From: Streptosporangiales bacterium
GTDB lineage: Bacteria; Actinomycetota; Actinomycetes; Streptosporangiales; WHST01
Assembly: GCA_009379955.1 (NCBI GenBank)
Contig: WHST01000022.1
Coordinates: 1-64,000, forward strand
Direction: 5' to 3'
Length of the DNA: 64,000 nucleotides
The notes under the pieces were generated by a model. That model ran no database searches and had not been told where the DNA came from. It worked only from the letters and a program-made list of their open reading frames with translations. Shown here one piece after another: positions 17,681 to 25,198 of the stretch (the first letter of the stretch is position 1; the number at the start of each line of letters is the position of its first letter). The position numbers and the translations under genes were made by a program.

Positions 17681-17803
17681 ATGAAGGTCCGCAGGTCGCT
17701 TCGTTCGTTGAAGTCCAGGCCGGGCGCCCAGGTGGTGCGCCGCGGGAGGAGGGTCTACGTCCTCAACAGGAGGACCCCCCGCCTCAAGGCACGCCAGGGC
17801 TGA
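17681..17803 (+). CDS. rpmJ: Ribosomal protein L36, cysteine-free type
   Basis: This 40-residue protein reads [20 protein letters not shown] and then [16 protein letters not shown]. It aligns with the L36 type that has lost the Cys/His zinc ligands (no Cys or His is present). In many bacteria this paralogue is made under zinc shortage to replace the zinc-binding L36 and is repressed by Zur. The ATG at 17681 follows a strong ribosome binding site (GAGAGGAGGA). I looked for a Zur-box palindrome in the 147 bp upstream and did not find one. Confidence 0.9.
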   Translation: MKVRRSLRSLKSRPGAQVVRRGRRVYVLNRRTPRLKARQG

Positions 17804-17825
17804 CCGGAACCACGGAGGTCGAGGG

Positions 17826-18410
17826 GTGAGGTTCACCCGCGCCGAGCTGGAGGCGTGTCGAGGTGACACGCTTCCAGACCTCCTGGGCCCGGACGTGCGG
17901 CTGCTCTTCGTCGGCATCAACCCCGGACTGTGGACGGCCGCCGTCCAGGCCCACTTCGGCCGGCGGGGCAACCGGTTCTACCCGGCGCTGTACCGGGCGG
18001 GCATCGTCGACCGGCTGATCGACGCGTCGTCGGGATACGACCCCGACGACCTGGCCCACCTGAAGGCTCGCGGCATCGGCATCACCAACCTGGTCCACGA
18101 GGCGACGGCGCGCGCCGACGAGCTCGACACGGACGCGCTGGTCGCCGGTGGCGAGTCGCTGGCGGCACGGGTCCCTCGGATCGGCCCCGCCGTGGTGGCG
18201 GTCCTCGGCATCACCGCCTACCGCACCGCGTTCGCACGTCCACGCGCCACGGCCGGCCGCCGGCCGGAGGATCTCGGTGGCGCACAGCTCTGGGTGGCGC
18301 CGAATCCGAGCGGTCTCAACGCGCACGCCACTCTCGCCGGGCTGGCCGACGCGTATCGCGAGGTGGCGGCAGCGGCGGGAATCGACGTGCTCGAACCACC
18401 GTCGGCGTAG
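17826..18410 (+). CDS. mug: G/U mismatch-specific uracil-DNA glycosylase
   Basis: Mug/TDG-type glycosylases excise uracil or thymine opposite guanine. The 194 residues contain the active-site motif FVGINPGL with the catalytic asparagine near residue 32, the GNRFYPALYRAG block and the second motif WVAPNPSGLN near 156-165. The GTG start at 17826 follows GGAGG. It lies 22 nt downstream of the L36 gene and may share its transcript. Confidence 0.92.
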   Translation: MRFTRAELEACRGDTLPDLLGPDVRLLFVGINPGLWTAAVQAHFGRRGNRFYPALYRAGIVDRLIDASSGYDPDDLAHLKARGIGITNLVHEATARADELDTDALVAGGESLAARVPRIGPAVVAVLGITAYRTAFARPRATAGRRPEDLGGAQLWVAPNPSGLNAHATLAGLADAYREVAAAAGIDVLEPPSA

Positions 18411-18446
18411 CGCGTCGACGCCGGTCCAGGGACCGTTTCCCGGTGC

Positions 18447-18452
18447 TAATGT
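18447..18452 (+). promoter_or_regulatory. Leaderless -10 box of the GNAT gene
   Basis: TAATGT is followed by exactly 7 nt (CGTGAGC) and the ATG at 18460. No Shine-Dalgarno sequence is present. Confidence 0.55.
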
Positions 18453-18459
18453 CGTGAGC

Positions 18460-19059
18460 ATGGTCGACCGCGTGCATCGCATCGTCGTCGAGGGCTCCAG
18501 GATCCACACCCCGAGGCTGTTGCTGCGCCCGTGGACGCCTGACGACACCGGGGCGGCACTCGCGGTCTACGGCACCGACGAGGTGTCGCGCTGGCTGGCA
18601 CCGGCCATGGAGCGGGTCTCCGACGAGCGCGAGATGCGCACGCTCCTCGACCGGTGGATCGCGGAGTGCGAGACCCTCGAGCCGCCGCAGGGACGATGGG
18701 CGATCGAACGTCGCGACACCGGCGACCTGGTCGGTGGCGTCGTGCTGCTGCCGCTCCCGCCGTACCGCGGTGACCTCGAGATCGGCTGGCAGCTGGCGCC
18801 GGGCGCCTGGGGCGAGGGCCTCGCGGCCGAGGCGGGCCACGCCGTGGCGCACCAGGCCTTCGAGTCCGACGCCGCGGTCGAGGAGCTGTTCGCCGTGGTC
18901 CGCCCCCGCAACGCCAGAGGCGCCGCCACCGCCCGCCGGGTCGGTATGGACTGGGTCGGGGAGACCGACAAGTACTACGGCCTCAAGCTGCAGGTCTACC
19001 GCCTCCGCAAAGCCGACCTAGACCATTCCGGCCCCACGAGATCTGACACGCCGAGCTGA
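18460..19059 (+). CDS. GNAT-family acetyltransferase (RimJ/RimL type)
   Basis: This 199-residue protein has the ribosomal-protein acetyltransferase-type opening IHTPRLLLRPWTPDD, GVVLLPLPPYRGDLEIGWQLAPGAWGEGLAAEA (the last part being the acetyl-CoA pyrophosphate loop region) and VRPRNARGAATARRVGM. It would acetylate an amine using acetyl-CoA; the target is unknown. The start is set by the TAATGT box 7 nt upstream. Confidence 0.85.
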   Translation: MVDRVHRIVVEGSRIHTPRLLLRPWTPDDTGAALAVYGTDEVSRWLAPAMERVSDEREMRTLLDRWIAECETLEPPQGRWAIERRDTGDLVGGVVLLPLPPYRGDLEIGWQLAPGAWGEGLAAEAGHAVAHQAFESDAAVEELFAVVRPRNARGAATARRVGMDWVGETDKYYGLKLQVYRLRKADLDHSGPTRSDTPS

Positions 19060-19136
19060 CCGGTCACGGAGCCTGCCTCCCCGAACCGAAAGCGGAGCGC
19101 GAGCGGGAAGCGCACGGCCGAGTAAGAACCGCGGGG

Positions 19137-19156
19137 TCTGGGGCTCGAGCCCCAGA
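19137..19156. repeat. 20-bp perfect palindrome
   Basis: TCTGGGGCTC and its exact complement abut with no loop. It lies between the GNAT gene and the tRNA terminator and may add a second transcription stop. Confidence 0.6.
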
Positions 19157-19157
19157 G

Positions 19158-19207
19158 AAGAAAAAGCGAAGGGGAGCCGGTGCGGCGAATGCCGCACACA
19201 GCTCCCC
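19158..19207 (-). terminator. Terminator of the tRNA-Gln/tRNA-Glu transcript
   Basis: On the minus strand, just after tRNA-Glu, a nested hairpin (GGGGAGC with GCTCCCC outside, TGCGGC with GCCGCA inside) is followed by a T-rich run (TTCGCTTTTTCTTC). Confidence 0.8.
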
Positions 19208-19214
19208 ATCCACG

Positions 19215-19287
19215 TAGCCCCGACGGGATTCGAACCCGCGCTACCGCCTTGAGAGGGCGGCGTGCTAGGCCGCTACACAACGGGGCC
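19215..19287 (-). tRNA. tRNA-Glu (anticodon CTC)
   Basis: This is a 73-nt cloverleaf. The acceptor GGCCCCG pairs with CGGGGCT and the discriminator is A; the anticodon stem GCCGCC/GGCGGT holds a CTCTCAA loop with anticodon CTC; the T-arm GCGGG-TTCGAAT-CCCGT is canonical. The CCA end is not encoded. It is followed on the same strand by a terminator and preceded by tRNA-Gln. Confidence 0.95.
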
Positions 19288-19319
19288 GTGGTGGTGGTAC
19301 TGCGCTATCGAGTACTGCG

Positions 19320-19391
19320 CTGGGGTACCAGGACTCGAACCTAGACTAGCTGAACCAGAATCAGCCGGGCTGCCAATTACCCCATACCCCA
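19320..19391 (-). tRNA. tRNA-Gln (anticodon CTG)
   Basis: The acceptor TGGGGTA pairs with TACCCCA and the discriminator is G. The anticodon stem GCTGA/TCAGC holds loop TTCTGGT with anticodon CTG, and the T-arm contains GGTTCGAGTCC. gatCAB is encoded at 43.2-46.5 kb, so this tRNA is probably charged with Glu first and amidated. Confidence 0.95.
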
Positions 19392-19546
19392 ATCGGAGCG
19401 TCCTCGTCGGCCGCTCCGGTGGAAGAGTCTAGCCGACGCTGTCGTCGACGGCCAAAGTGGATGAGGGCCGGGTCGGGTCCTGTTGCTAGCCTGAGACGCC
19501 CCGCGCTCCGGGCGCGGCCTCCCACGGAAACGAGACTGACACACCG

Positions 19547-21199
19547 ATGCTCGACCGCACCGCCGTCGACGCTCTGTTCCCCGCCGAGCTGCCCGATCCC
19601 GACCACTGGGAGCGGCGCTACCCGCCCCGCGACCTCCCCGAGGGTGCGCAGGTCACGCGGTTCGGCCCGTCGCCCACCGGGTCCATGCACATCGGCGGGG
19701 TGTACGTCGCCACGGTCGACCGCGACCTCGCCGCGCACTCCGGCGGCGTCTACCTCGTGCGGGTGGAGGACACCGACAGGTCGCGCGAGGTCGAAGGCGC
19801 GCTGGTGCAGTTCGACCGCGCCCTCGGGCACTTCGGCATCGCGTCGGACGAGGACGACGAGCACGGCGCGTACGGCCCGTACCGGCAGTCCGAGCGCGAG
19901 CAGGTCTACCTGACGTACGTGCGCGAGCTGATGCGGCAGGGCCGGGCGTACCCGTGCTTCGCCACCAGGGAGGAGCTCGCCGAGGTCACTGCCCGCCAGC
20001 AGGCCGCGAAGATCCCCACCGGCTACTACGACCAGTGGGCGGTCTGGCGCGACGCCGACCCCGCCGCGGTGCGGGCGAAGCTCGACGCGGGCATTCCGTA
20101 CGTCGTCAGGTTCCGCACGCCTGACGAGCAGGAGCCGCGGGTCCGGTTCGCCGACGTCATCCGGGGCGAGCTCGAGCACGAGGCCAACCGCAACGACGCG
20201 GTGATCCTGAAGTCGTCCGACCAGTCCCCGCGGCTGCCGACGTACCACTTCGCTCACGCCGTCGACGACCACCTGATGCGCATCACCGTGGTGATCCGCG
20301 GCGAGGAGTGGATCTCCTCGGTCCCACTGCACCTGCAGCTGTTCGAGGCGCTCGGTTTCGAGCCGATCCCGTACGCGCACATCGCGCCGCTGATGAAGCA
20401 GATCCCCGGCGGCAAGCGCAAGCTGTCCAAGCGGAAGGACCCGGAGGCGAGCGTCGACTTCTATGTCGAGTCCGGCTATCCGGTCGACGCCGTCCTCCAC
20501 TACCTGCGCGGGCTCATCAACGGCCGGCTCGCCGAGATGCCCCTTCCCGAGGCGCTGGCCACCCCGATCAGCCTCGACCAGTGCGGTGTCGCCGGCCCGC
20601 TCGTCGACCTCGTGAAGCTCGAGGACATCAGCGCCGACCACGTGGCCACGCTGCCGGGGCCGGTCGTCCTCGAGGCGGTGCGCACCTGGGCCGCCACGTA
20701 CGACCCCGGGCTCGCCGAGGTCCTCGCGGCCGAGTCCGGGCTCGCGATCCGCGCGCTCGCGGTCGAGCGCGACGGCGTGGAGAACCCGCGCAAGGACCTC
20801 CGTAAGTGGGCCGACTTCCGGTCGGCGTACGGCTTCTTCTTCCCGCAGCTGTTCGGGCCCGTCTCGGGTCCGGGCGACGAGCGGGTGGCGGCGCTGGGGG
20901 TCGGGGTCGGTGTCGTGACCGCGTTCGCCGGTGACCTCGTCGACACCTATCAGCACCTCGACGATCCGCAGGCGTGGTTCGAGCAGATCCGGGCGCTCGC
21001 CGGCAGGCACGGGTTCGCGCGCAACGCCAAGGAGTACAAGAAGGACCCCGACGCCTACCCCGGCTCGATCCGCGAGGCGTCACAGCTCGTCCGGGTCGCG
21101 CTCACGGGATCGACGCGTAGCCCCGACATGTATGCGATCTGCCAGGCGCTCGGCGCCGGCGAGGTGCTGCGCCGCCTGCGGAGCCTGGCCGGCCGCTGA
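19547..21199 (+). CDS. gltX: Glutamate--tRNA ligase of the long, clostridial-like type
   Basis: This class I GluRS charges tRNA-Glu and, with gatCAB present, presumably tRNA-Gln as well. The 550 residues are longer than the roughly 490 usual in actinobacteria. The sequence opens with an extension (DALFPAEL, WERRYPPRDLPEGAQVTRF) before the HIGH motif SPTGSMHIGG (42-51). PTYHFAHAVDDHLMR and KRKLSKRKDPEA (291-301, KMSKS-like) follow. These features match my memory of clostridial GluRS better than typical actinobacterial GltX. The locus itself, with tRNA-Glu, tRNA-Gln and the fumarylacetoacetase-fold gene, is the usual actinobacterial gltX position, so in-place replacement by transfer is a reasonable inference. 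Confidence 0.93.
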   Translation: MLDRTAVDALFPAELPDPDHWERRYPPRDLPEGAQVTRFGPSPTGSMHIGGVYVATVDRDLAAHSGGVYLVRVEDTDRSREVEGALVQFDRALGHFGIASDEDDEHGAYGPYRQSEREQVYLTYVRELMRQGRAYPCFATREELAEVTARQQAAKIPTGYYDQWAVWRDADPAAVRAKLDAGIPYVVRFRTPDEQEPRVRFADVIRGELEHEANRNDAVILKSSDQSPRLPTYHFAHAVDDHLMRITVVIRGEEWISSVPLHLQLFEALGFEPIPYAHIAPLMKQIPGGKRKLSKRKDPEASVDFYVESGYPVDAVLHYLRGLINGRLAEMPLPEALATPISLDQCGVAGPLVDLVKLEDISADHVATLPGPVVLEAVRTWAATYDPGLAEVLAAESGLAIRALAVERDGVENPRKDLRKWADFRSAYGFFFPQLFGPVSGPGDERVAALGVGVGVVTAFAGDLVDTYQHLDDPQAWFEQIRALAGRHGFARNAKEYKKDPDAYPGSIREASQLVRVALTGSTRSPDMYAICQALGAGEVLRRLRSLAGR

Positions 21200-21205
21200 C
21201 ACGTG

Positions 21206-21982
21206 TCAGTCGCGGGCGACGACCGGGTTGGTCAGCGTGCCGATGCCTTCTACCGTCACCGAGACGCTCTCGCCGACGTGGAGGGGACCGACGCCCGCGG
21301 GCGTGCCGGTGAGGATGACGTCGCCGGGCAGGAGCGTCATGGCCTCGGTCACGTACGTCACGAGCGACGCGACGTCGTAGATCATCTGTGAGGTGCGGCC
21401 GGACTGGCGCAGCTCGTCGTCGACGGTGCAGGTGAGGGCGAGGTCGGACGCGTCGACGTCGGTCTGGATCCACGGCCCGAGCGGGCAGAACGTGTCGAAG
21501 CCCTTGGCCCTGCCCCACTGCTTCTCGCGCCGCTGCAGGTCGCGCGCGGTGACGTCGTTGGCGCAGGTGTAGCCGAAGATCACCTCGTCGACGCGCTCCC
21601 TCGGCACCTCGCGGCAGACCCGGCCGATGACCACCGCGAGCTCCGCCTCGAAATGCACGTCGTCCGAGACCTTCGGGTAGGCGATGGGCTCCCCCGGCCC
21701 GATCACCGACGTCGACGGCTTGAGGAACACGATCGGCTCCTCGGGCACCTCGTTGCCGAGCTCGGCCGCGTGCTCGGCGTAGTTCCTGCCGATGGCGACG
21801 ACCTTGGTCGGCAGCACGGGTGCGACGAGCCGCGCCTCCGCGAGCGGCAGCCTGACGCCGGTGAGCTCGAACGACGGCTGGAACGGATGGCCGTTGATCT
21901 CGGTGATGACCTCGGCGCCCTCGTCGCCTTCGACGACGCCGAACGCCAGGTCCTCGTCCTTGACGAATCTCGCTATACGCAC
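21206..21982 (-). CDS. Fumarylacetoacetate hydrolase (FAH)-fold family protein
   Basis: This 258-residue protein has the N-terminal RIARFVKDEDLAFGVVEGD, KVVAIGRNYAEHAAELG and the metal-binding carboxylates in VHFEAELAVVIGR and FGYTCANDVTARDLQ. It also has KGFDTFCPLGPW and LLPGDVILTGTPAGVG. Members hydrolyse or decarboxylate acylpyruvates and hydroxyhexadienoates; the substrate cannot be fixed. The GTG at 21982 has a TAGCCT box 8 nt upstream that overlaps the cimA stop, so it may have its own leaderless transcript besides read-through from cimA. It is convergent with gltX (6-bp gap). Confidence 0.9.
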   Translation of the reverse strand: MRIARFVKDEDLAFGVVEGDEGAEVITEINGHPFQPSFELTGVRLPLAEARLVAPVLPTKVVAIGRNYAEHAAELGNEVPEEPIVFLKPSTSVIGPGEPIAYPKVSDDVHFEAELAVVIGRVCREVPRERVDEVIFGYTCANDVTARDLQRREKQWGRAKGFDTFCPLGPWIQTDVDASDLALTCTVDDELRQSGRTSQMIYDVASLVTYVTEAMTLLPGDVILTGTPAGVGPLHVGESVSVTVEGIGTLTNPVVARD

Positions 21983-21993
21983 GGGAGTCGAGG

Positions 21994-23613
21994 CTATACG
22001 GCCGCGCGCACCGCCAGCTCGGCGGTCTCGGCGTGCCCCTTGCGCACGAGGTAGTAGCCGATCGCGTCCTCGAGCGCCTGCCACGACGCCGCGATCACGT
22101 TGTCCCCGACGCCGACCGTGCCCCACTCGTCCTTGCCGTCGCCGGTCTGCATGAGCACGCGGGTGACGGCGTCGGTGCCGTGCGCGCCCTCCAGGATGCG
22201 CACCTTGTAGTCGAGGAGCTCGATGTCGTCGAGCTCGGGGAACAGCCGCACGAGCGCCTTGCGCAACGCGCGGTTGAGCGCGTCGAACGGCCCGTGCGCC
22301 TCGCCGGTCACGACGTGCCGCTGACCGAGCGCGTTGAGGCGTACGGTCGCCTCGCTCGACGACGTGCCGCCGGCCCGGTGGTCGACGATCACGCGCCACG
22401 ACTCGACGGTGAACGCCCGGCGCCGCTCGCCGTCGAGGGTGTCGCGGAGGATCAGCTCGAACGACGCGTCGGCGGCGTCGTAGGTGTACCCCTCGGCCTC
22501 GCGGCTCTTGACGGTCTCGGTGACCGCGGCCAGCGTCGCCTTGTCGCCGGACAGGTCGTATCCGAGCTCGCGCCCCTTGAGCTCGACGCTCGCGCGGCCG
22601 GCCATGTCGGACACGAGCATGCGCATGTCGTTGCCGACGTGCGCCGGCTCGGTGTGCTGGTAGAGGTTGGGGTCGACCTTGATCGCGCTGGCGTGCAGGC
22701 CGGCCTTGTGCGCGAACGCCGAGTGCCCGACGTACGGCTGGCTCGCCTGCGGAGCGACGTTGGTGACCTCGGCGACCGCGTGCGCGATGTGCGAGAGGTC
22801 GGCGAGCTTGCCGGCCGGCAGGACCCGCCGGTCGAGCTTGAGCTCGAGGTCGCCGATCACGGTGAACAGGTTGGCGTTGCCGCACCTCTCCCCTGTGCCG
22901 TTGGCCGTGCCCTGGACGTGCGTCGCGCCGGCGGCCACCGCGGACAGCGTGTTGGCGACCGCGCAGCCGGTGTCGTCGTGGGCGTGGATGCCGAGGCGGG
23001 CGCTCGACGAGCCGGCGACGGTGGACACGACCTCGGTCACCTGGTGCGGCAGCATGCCGCCGTTGGTGTCGCACAGCACGACGACCTCGGCGCCGGCCCC
23101 CGCCGCGGTCTCGACCACGCTGAGCGCGTACGCCGGGTCGAAGCGGTAGCCGTCGAAGAAGTGCTCGCAGTCGAGGAAGACCCGCCGGCCCTCCGCCACC
23201 AGGTGGGCGACCGTGTCGCGCACCATCGCGAGGTTCTCGTCCTTGGTGGTGCGCAGGGCGCGCTCGACGTGCCGCGAGTCGGACTTGGCGACGAGGCAGA
23301 CGACGGGCGTCTCCGCGTCACGCAGCGCGGCGACCTGCGGGTCGTCGGCCGCCACCGCGTCGGCCCGCCTGGTCGCGCCGAACGCGGCGAGCTGCGCGTG
23401 CCGCAGGTCGAGCTCGGTGCGGGCACGGCGGAAGAACTCGGTGTCCTTCGGGATCGCCCCCGGCCAGCCGCCCTCGATGAAGCCCACGCCGAGCCCGTCG
23501 AGCAGCCGCGCGATCACCAGCTTGTCGGCGACGGTGAGGTTGAGGCCCTGTTGCTGGGCCCCGTCGCGCAGCGTGGTGTCGTACACGTGGAAGCTGTCGT
23601 CGAGTGGAGACAT
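21994..23613 (-). CDS. cimA: (R)-citramalate synthase
   Basis: CimA condenses pyruvate and acetyl-CoA to citramalate, giving 2-oxobutyrate for isoleucine without threonine deaminase. At about 540 residues it has HVYDTTLRDGAQQQG at the N-terminus (catalytic Arg-Asp), FIEGGWPGAIPKD, DCEHFFDGY, the HXH metal motif GIHAHDDTGCAVAN, VQGTANGTGERCGNANL and a LeuA-like regulatory domain. Three in-frame ATGs exist (23658, 23628, 23613); 23613 follows GGAG at a suitable distance and starts at the conserved part. An intrinsic terminator and a Leu-Thr-Ile-Ile leader peptide lie just upstream, so attenuation by isoleucine supply is likely. leuA-type regulatory feedback by isoleucine is possible. Confidence 0.93.
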   Translation of the reverse strand: MSPLDDSFHVYDTTLRDGAQQQGLNLTVADKLVIARLLDGLGVGFIEGGWPGAIPKDTEFFRRARTELDLRHAQLAAFGATRRADAVAADDPQVAALRDAETPVVCLVAKSDSRHVERALRTTKDENLAMVRDTVAHLVAEGRRVFLDCEHFFDGYRFDPAYALSVVETAAGAGAEVVVLCDTNGGMLPHQVTEVVSTVAGSSSARLGIHAHDDTGCAVANTLSAVAAGATHVQGTANGTGERCGNANLFTVIGDLELKLDRRVLPAGKLADLSHIAHAVAEVTNVAPQASQPYVGHSAFAHKAGLHASAIKVDPNLYQHTEPAHVGNDMRMLVSDMAGRASVELKGRELGYDLSGDKATLAAVTETVKSREAEGYTYDAADASFELILRDTLDGERRRAFTVESWRVIVDHRAGGTSSSEATVRLNALGQRHVVTGEAHGPFDALNRALRKALVRLFPELDDIELLDYKVRILEGAHGTDAVTRVLMQTGDGKDEWGTVGVGDNVIAASWQALEDAIGYYLVRKGHAETAELAVRAAV

Positions 23614-23670
23614 CGTCTCTGGCTCCATCCAGGATTCGGTCCAGAAGTCGGTGGTCATAGGTGGCCCAAC

Positions 23671-23699
23671 AAAAAGACCCCCCGCGATGCGGGAGGTCT
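23671..23699 (-). terminator. Attenuator terminator in the cimA leader
   Basis: On the minus strand AGACCTCCCGC, loop ATC, then GCGGGGGGTCT (11 pairs, one G-U) is followed directly by a T-run. It lies between the leader peptide stop (23728) and the cimA start, so it can only control cimA and genes after it. Confidence 0.8.
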
Positions 23700-23727
23700 G
23701 CGCGTCGGACGGGTTCGTCGCAACGCG

Positions 23728-23757
23728 CTAAGGGCCAATAATGGTCAGGGAACGCAC
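23728..23757 (-). CDS. Candidate cimA leader peptide (MRSLTIIGP)
   Basis: GTG at 23755-23757 opens a 9-codon frame reading M-R-S-L-T-I-I-G-P and stops at TAG 23728. Consecutive Leu, Thr, Ile, Ile codons fit a ribosome stalling on low isoleucine, threonine or leucine. The terminator hairpin begins 29 nt after the stop. A CATCAT box 6 nt before the GTG would fit a leaderless start. An overlapping alternative frame (MATCVP from ATG at 23766) has no such codons. Function is inferred from position and codons only. Confidence 0.6.
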   Translation of the reverse strand: MRSLTIIGP

Positions 23758-23872
23758 GTGGCCATGATGCCACACCGCTCGCGGAGTGGGAAGCGCTGCC
23801 CACGCGCTGAGACGTCGCGCGCTGTGCGGGCGCGGCCGGAGGCGGCGCCCGCACAGCTGACGGCTCCGCGGC

Positions 23873-24979
23873 TCAGGAGACCCGGTGGAGCCAGCCGTGG
23901 TCGTCGCTCACCGTGCCGGTCTGGATACCGACGAGGGTCTCGCGCAGCTCGTGGGTGACGGGACCCTCCTCGCCCGACGCGGCGCAGTCGATCTCGCCGC
24001 CCCGCCAGGACAGCCGGCCGATCGGGGTGAGCACGGCGGCGGTGCCGCACGCGAACACCTCGGTGAACGCGCCGGACGCCACGCTGTCGCGCCACTCGTC
24101 GAGGGAGACGGGACGCTCCTCGACACGGCGGCCCGCGGCCTTCGCGAGCTCGATCACCGAGTCGCGGGTGATGCCCGCGAGGATCGAGCCGGACGTCGGC
24201 GGCGTCACGAGGGAGCCGTCGGCACGGACGAAGAAGATGTTCATGCCGCCGAGCTCCTCGACCCAGCGCCGCTCGACCGCGTCGAGGAACACCACCTGCT
24301 CGCAGCCGTTCTCGATCGCCTCCTGCTGCGCGATCAGGCTGGCCGCGTAGTTGCCCGCGCACTTCGCGCCGCCCGTGCCGCCGGGCGCCGCGCGGCTGTA
24401 CTCCTCCGACACCCAGATGGACACCGGCTTGACGCCGCCGCTGAAGTACGACGCGGCGGGCGAGGCGATGACGCAGAACGTCACGTGCCTGGCGGGCCGC
24501 ACCCCGAGGAACACCTCGGACGCGTACATGAACGGCCGCAGGTACAGGCTCTTGCCCTGCTCTCGCGGCACCCAGTCGCTGTCGGTGCGGACGAGTGCGT
24601 CGCCCGCGGCGACGAACGTCTCGACCGGCAGCTCGGGCAGCGCCATGCGCTGCGCCGACCGCTGCATGCGGCGGCCGTTCGCGTCGGGCCGGAAGGTGGC
24701 GATGGAGCCGTCGGGCTGCCGGTACGCCTTGTAGCCCTCGAAGATCGACTGGGCGTAGTGGAGCACCGACGTCGCCGGGTCGGTCTGCAACGGGCCGTAC
24801 GGCCTGAGCTCGCCGTCGAACCAGCCACGGTCGGGCTCCCAGTCGATGACGACCATGTGATCGGTGAAGTGCTGCCCGAACCCGGGTGCCGCGAGTACCG
24901 CCTCACGCTCGGCCGAGGGCATCGGCCGGCTGGTGGGCTTCAGCTCGATGGGTATGGGGCCGTGCGCTGTGGTGGTCAT
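23873..24979 (-). CDS. ilvE: Branched-chain-amino-acid aminotransferase
   Basis: IlvE transfers the amino group between glutamate and the branched-chain 2-oxo acids, the last step for Val, Leu and Ile. The 368 residues are the long actinobacterial/eukaryotic-like form: GQHFTDHMVVIDWEPDRGW, LHYAQSIFEGYKAYR, KSLYLRPFMYASEVFLGVRP, the PLP lysine in GGAKCAGNYAASL, and GMNIFFV. The ATG at 24979 follows GAGGAG. An in-frame ATG at 25075 would add 32 residues that coincide with a hairpin-forming leader, so I treat that stretch as untranslated. It lies in a run leuB, ilvE, cimA on the minus strand. Confidence 0.96.
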   Translation of the reverse strand: MTTTAHGPIPIELKPTSRPMPSAEREAVLAAPGFGQHFTDHMVVIDWEPDRGWFDGELRPYGPLQTDPATSVLHYAQSIFEGYKAYRQPDGSIATFRPDANGRRMQRSAQRMALPELPVETFVAAGDALVRTDSDWVPREQGKSLYLRPFMYASEVFLGVRPARHVTFCVIASPAASYFSGGVKPVSIWVSEEYSRAAPGGTGGAKCAGNYAASLIAQQEAIENGCEQVVFLDAVERRWVEELGGMNIFFVRADGSLVTPPTSGSILAGITRDSVIELAKAAGRRVEERPVSLDEWRDSVASGAFTEVFACGTAAVLTPIGRLSWRGGEIDCAASGEEGPVTHELRETLVGIQTGTVSDDHGWLHRVS

Positions 24980-25198
24980 TGCAACTCCTCGTCTCTTACC
25001 AATCGACTCGAAGCAGTGCGACGCCAGGCCCGCGTGACTGCCGGGATCCCTGCTCCGAGTCGGGTTGGTAAGCATCAGTGCAGTGCAGAAACGGTAGCAA
25101 GGGGCGTCGCGTGGTTGTTAGGACGCCCAACTATCCGCAGCCATCGAACGCCACTGGGTCAGCTCGGCAAGGAGTTGTCGTTCGAACGGCCGGGTAGA
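24980..25198 (-). promoter_or_regulatory. ilvE leader with long stem, between leuB and ilvE
   Basis: No gene is seen in these 219 bases. On the minus strand a TACCGT box (about 25091-25096) could start a transcript about 15 nt before an ATG at 25075. The leader then forms a long hairpin: CTTACCAA-CC-CGACTCG pairs with CGAGTCG-A-TTGGTAAG across about 45 nt, the second arm ending just before the ilvE ribosome binding site. Spans are approximate. It could modulate ilvE translation; the ligand or effector is unknown. Confidence 0.45.
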
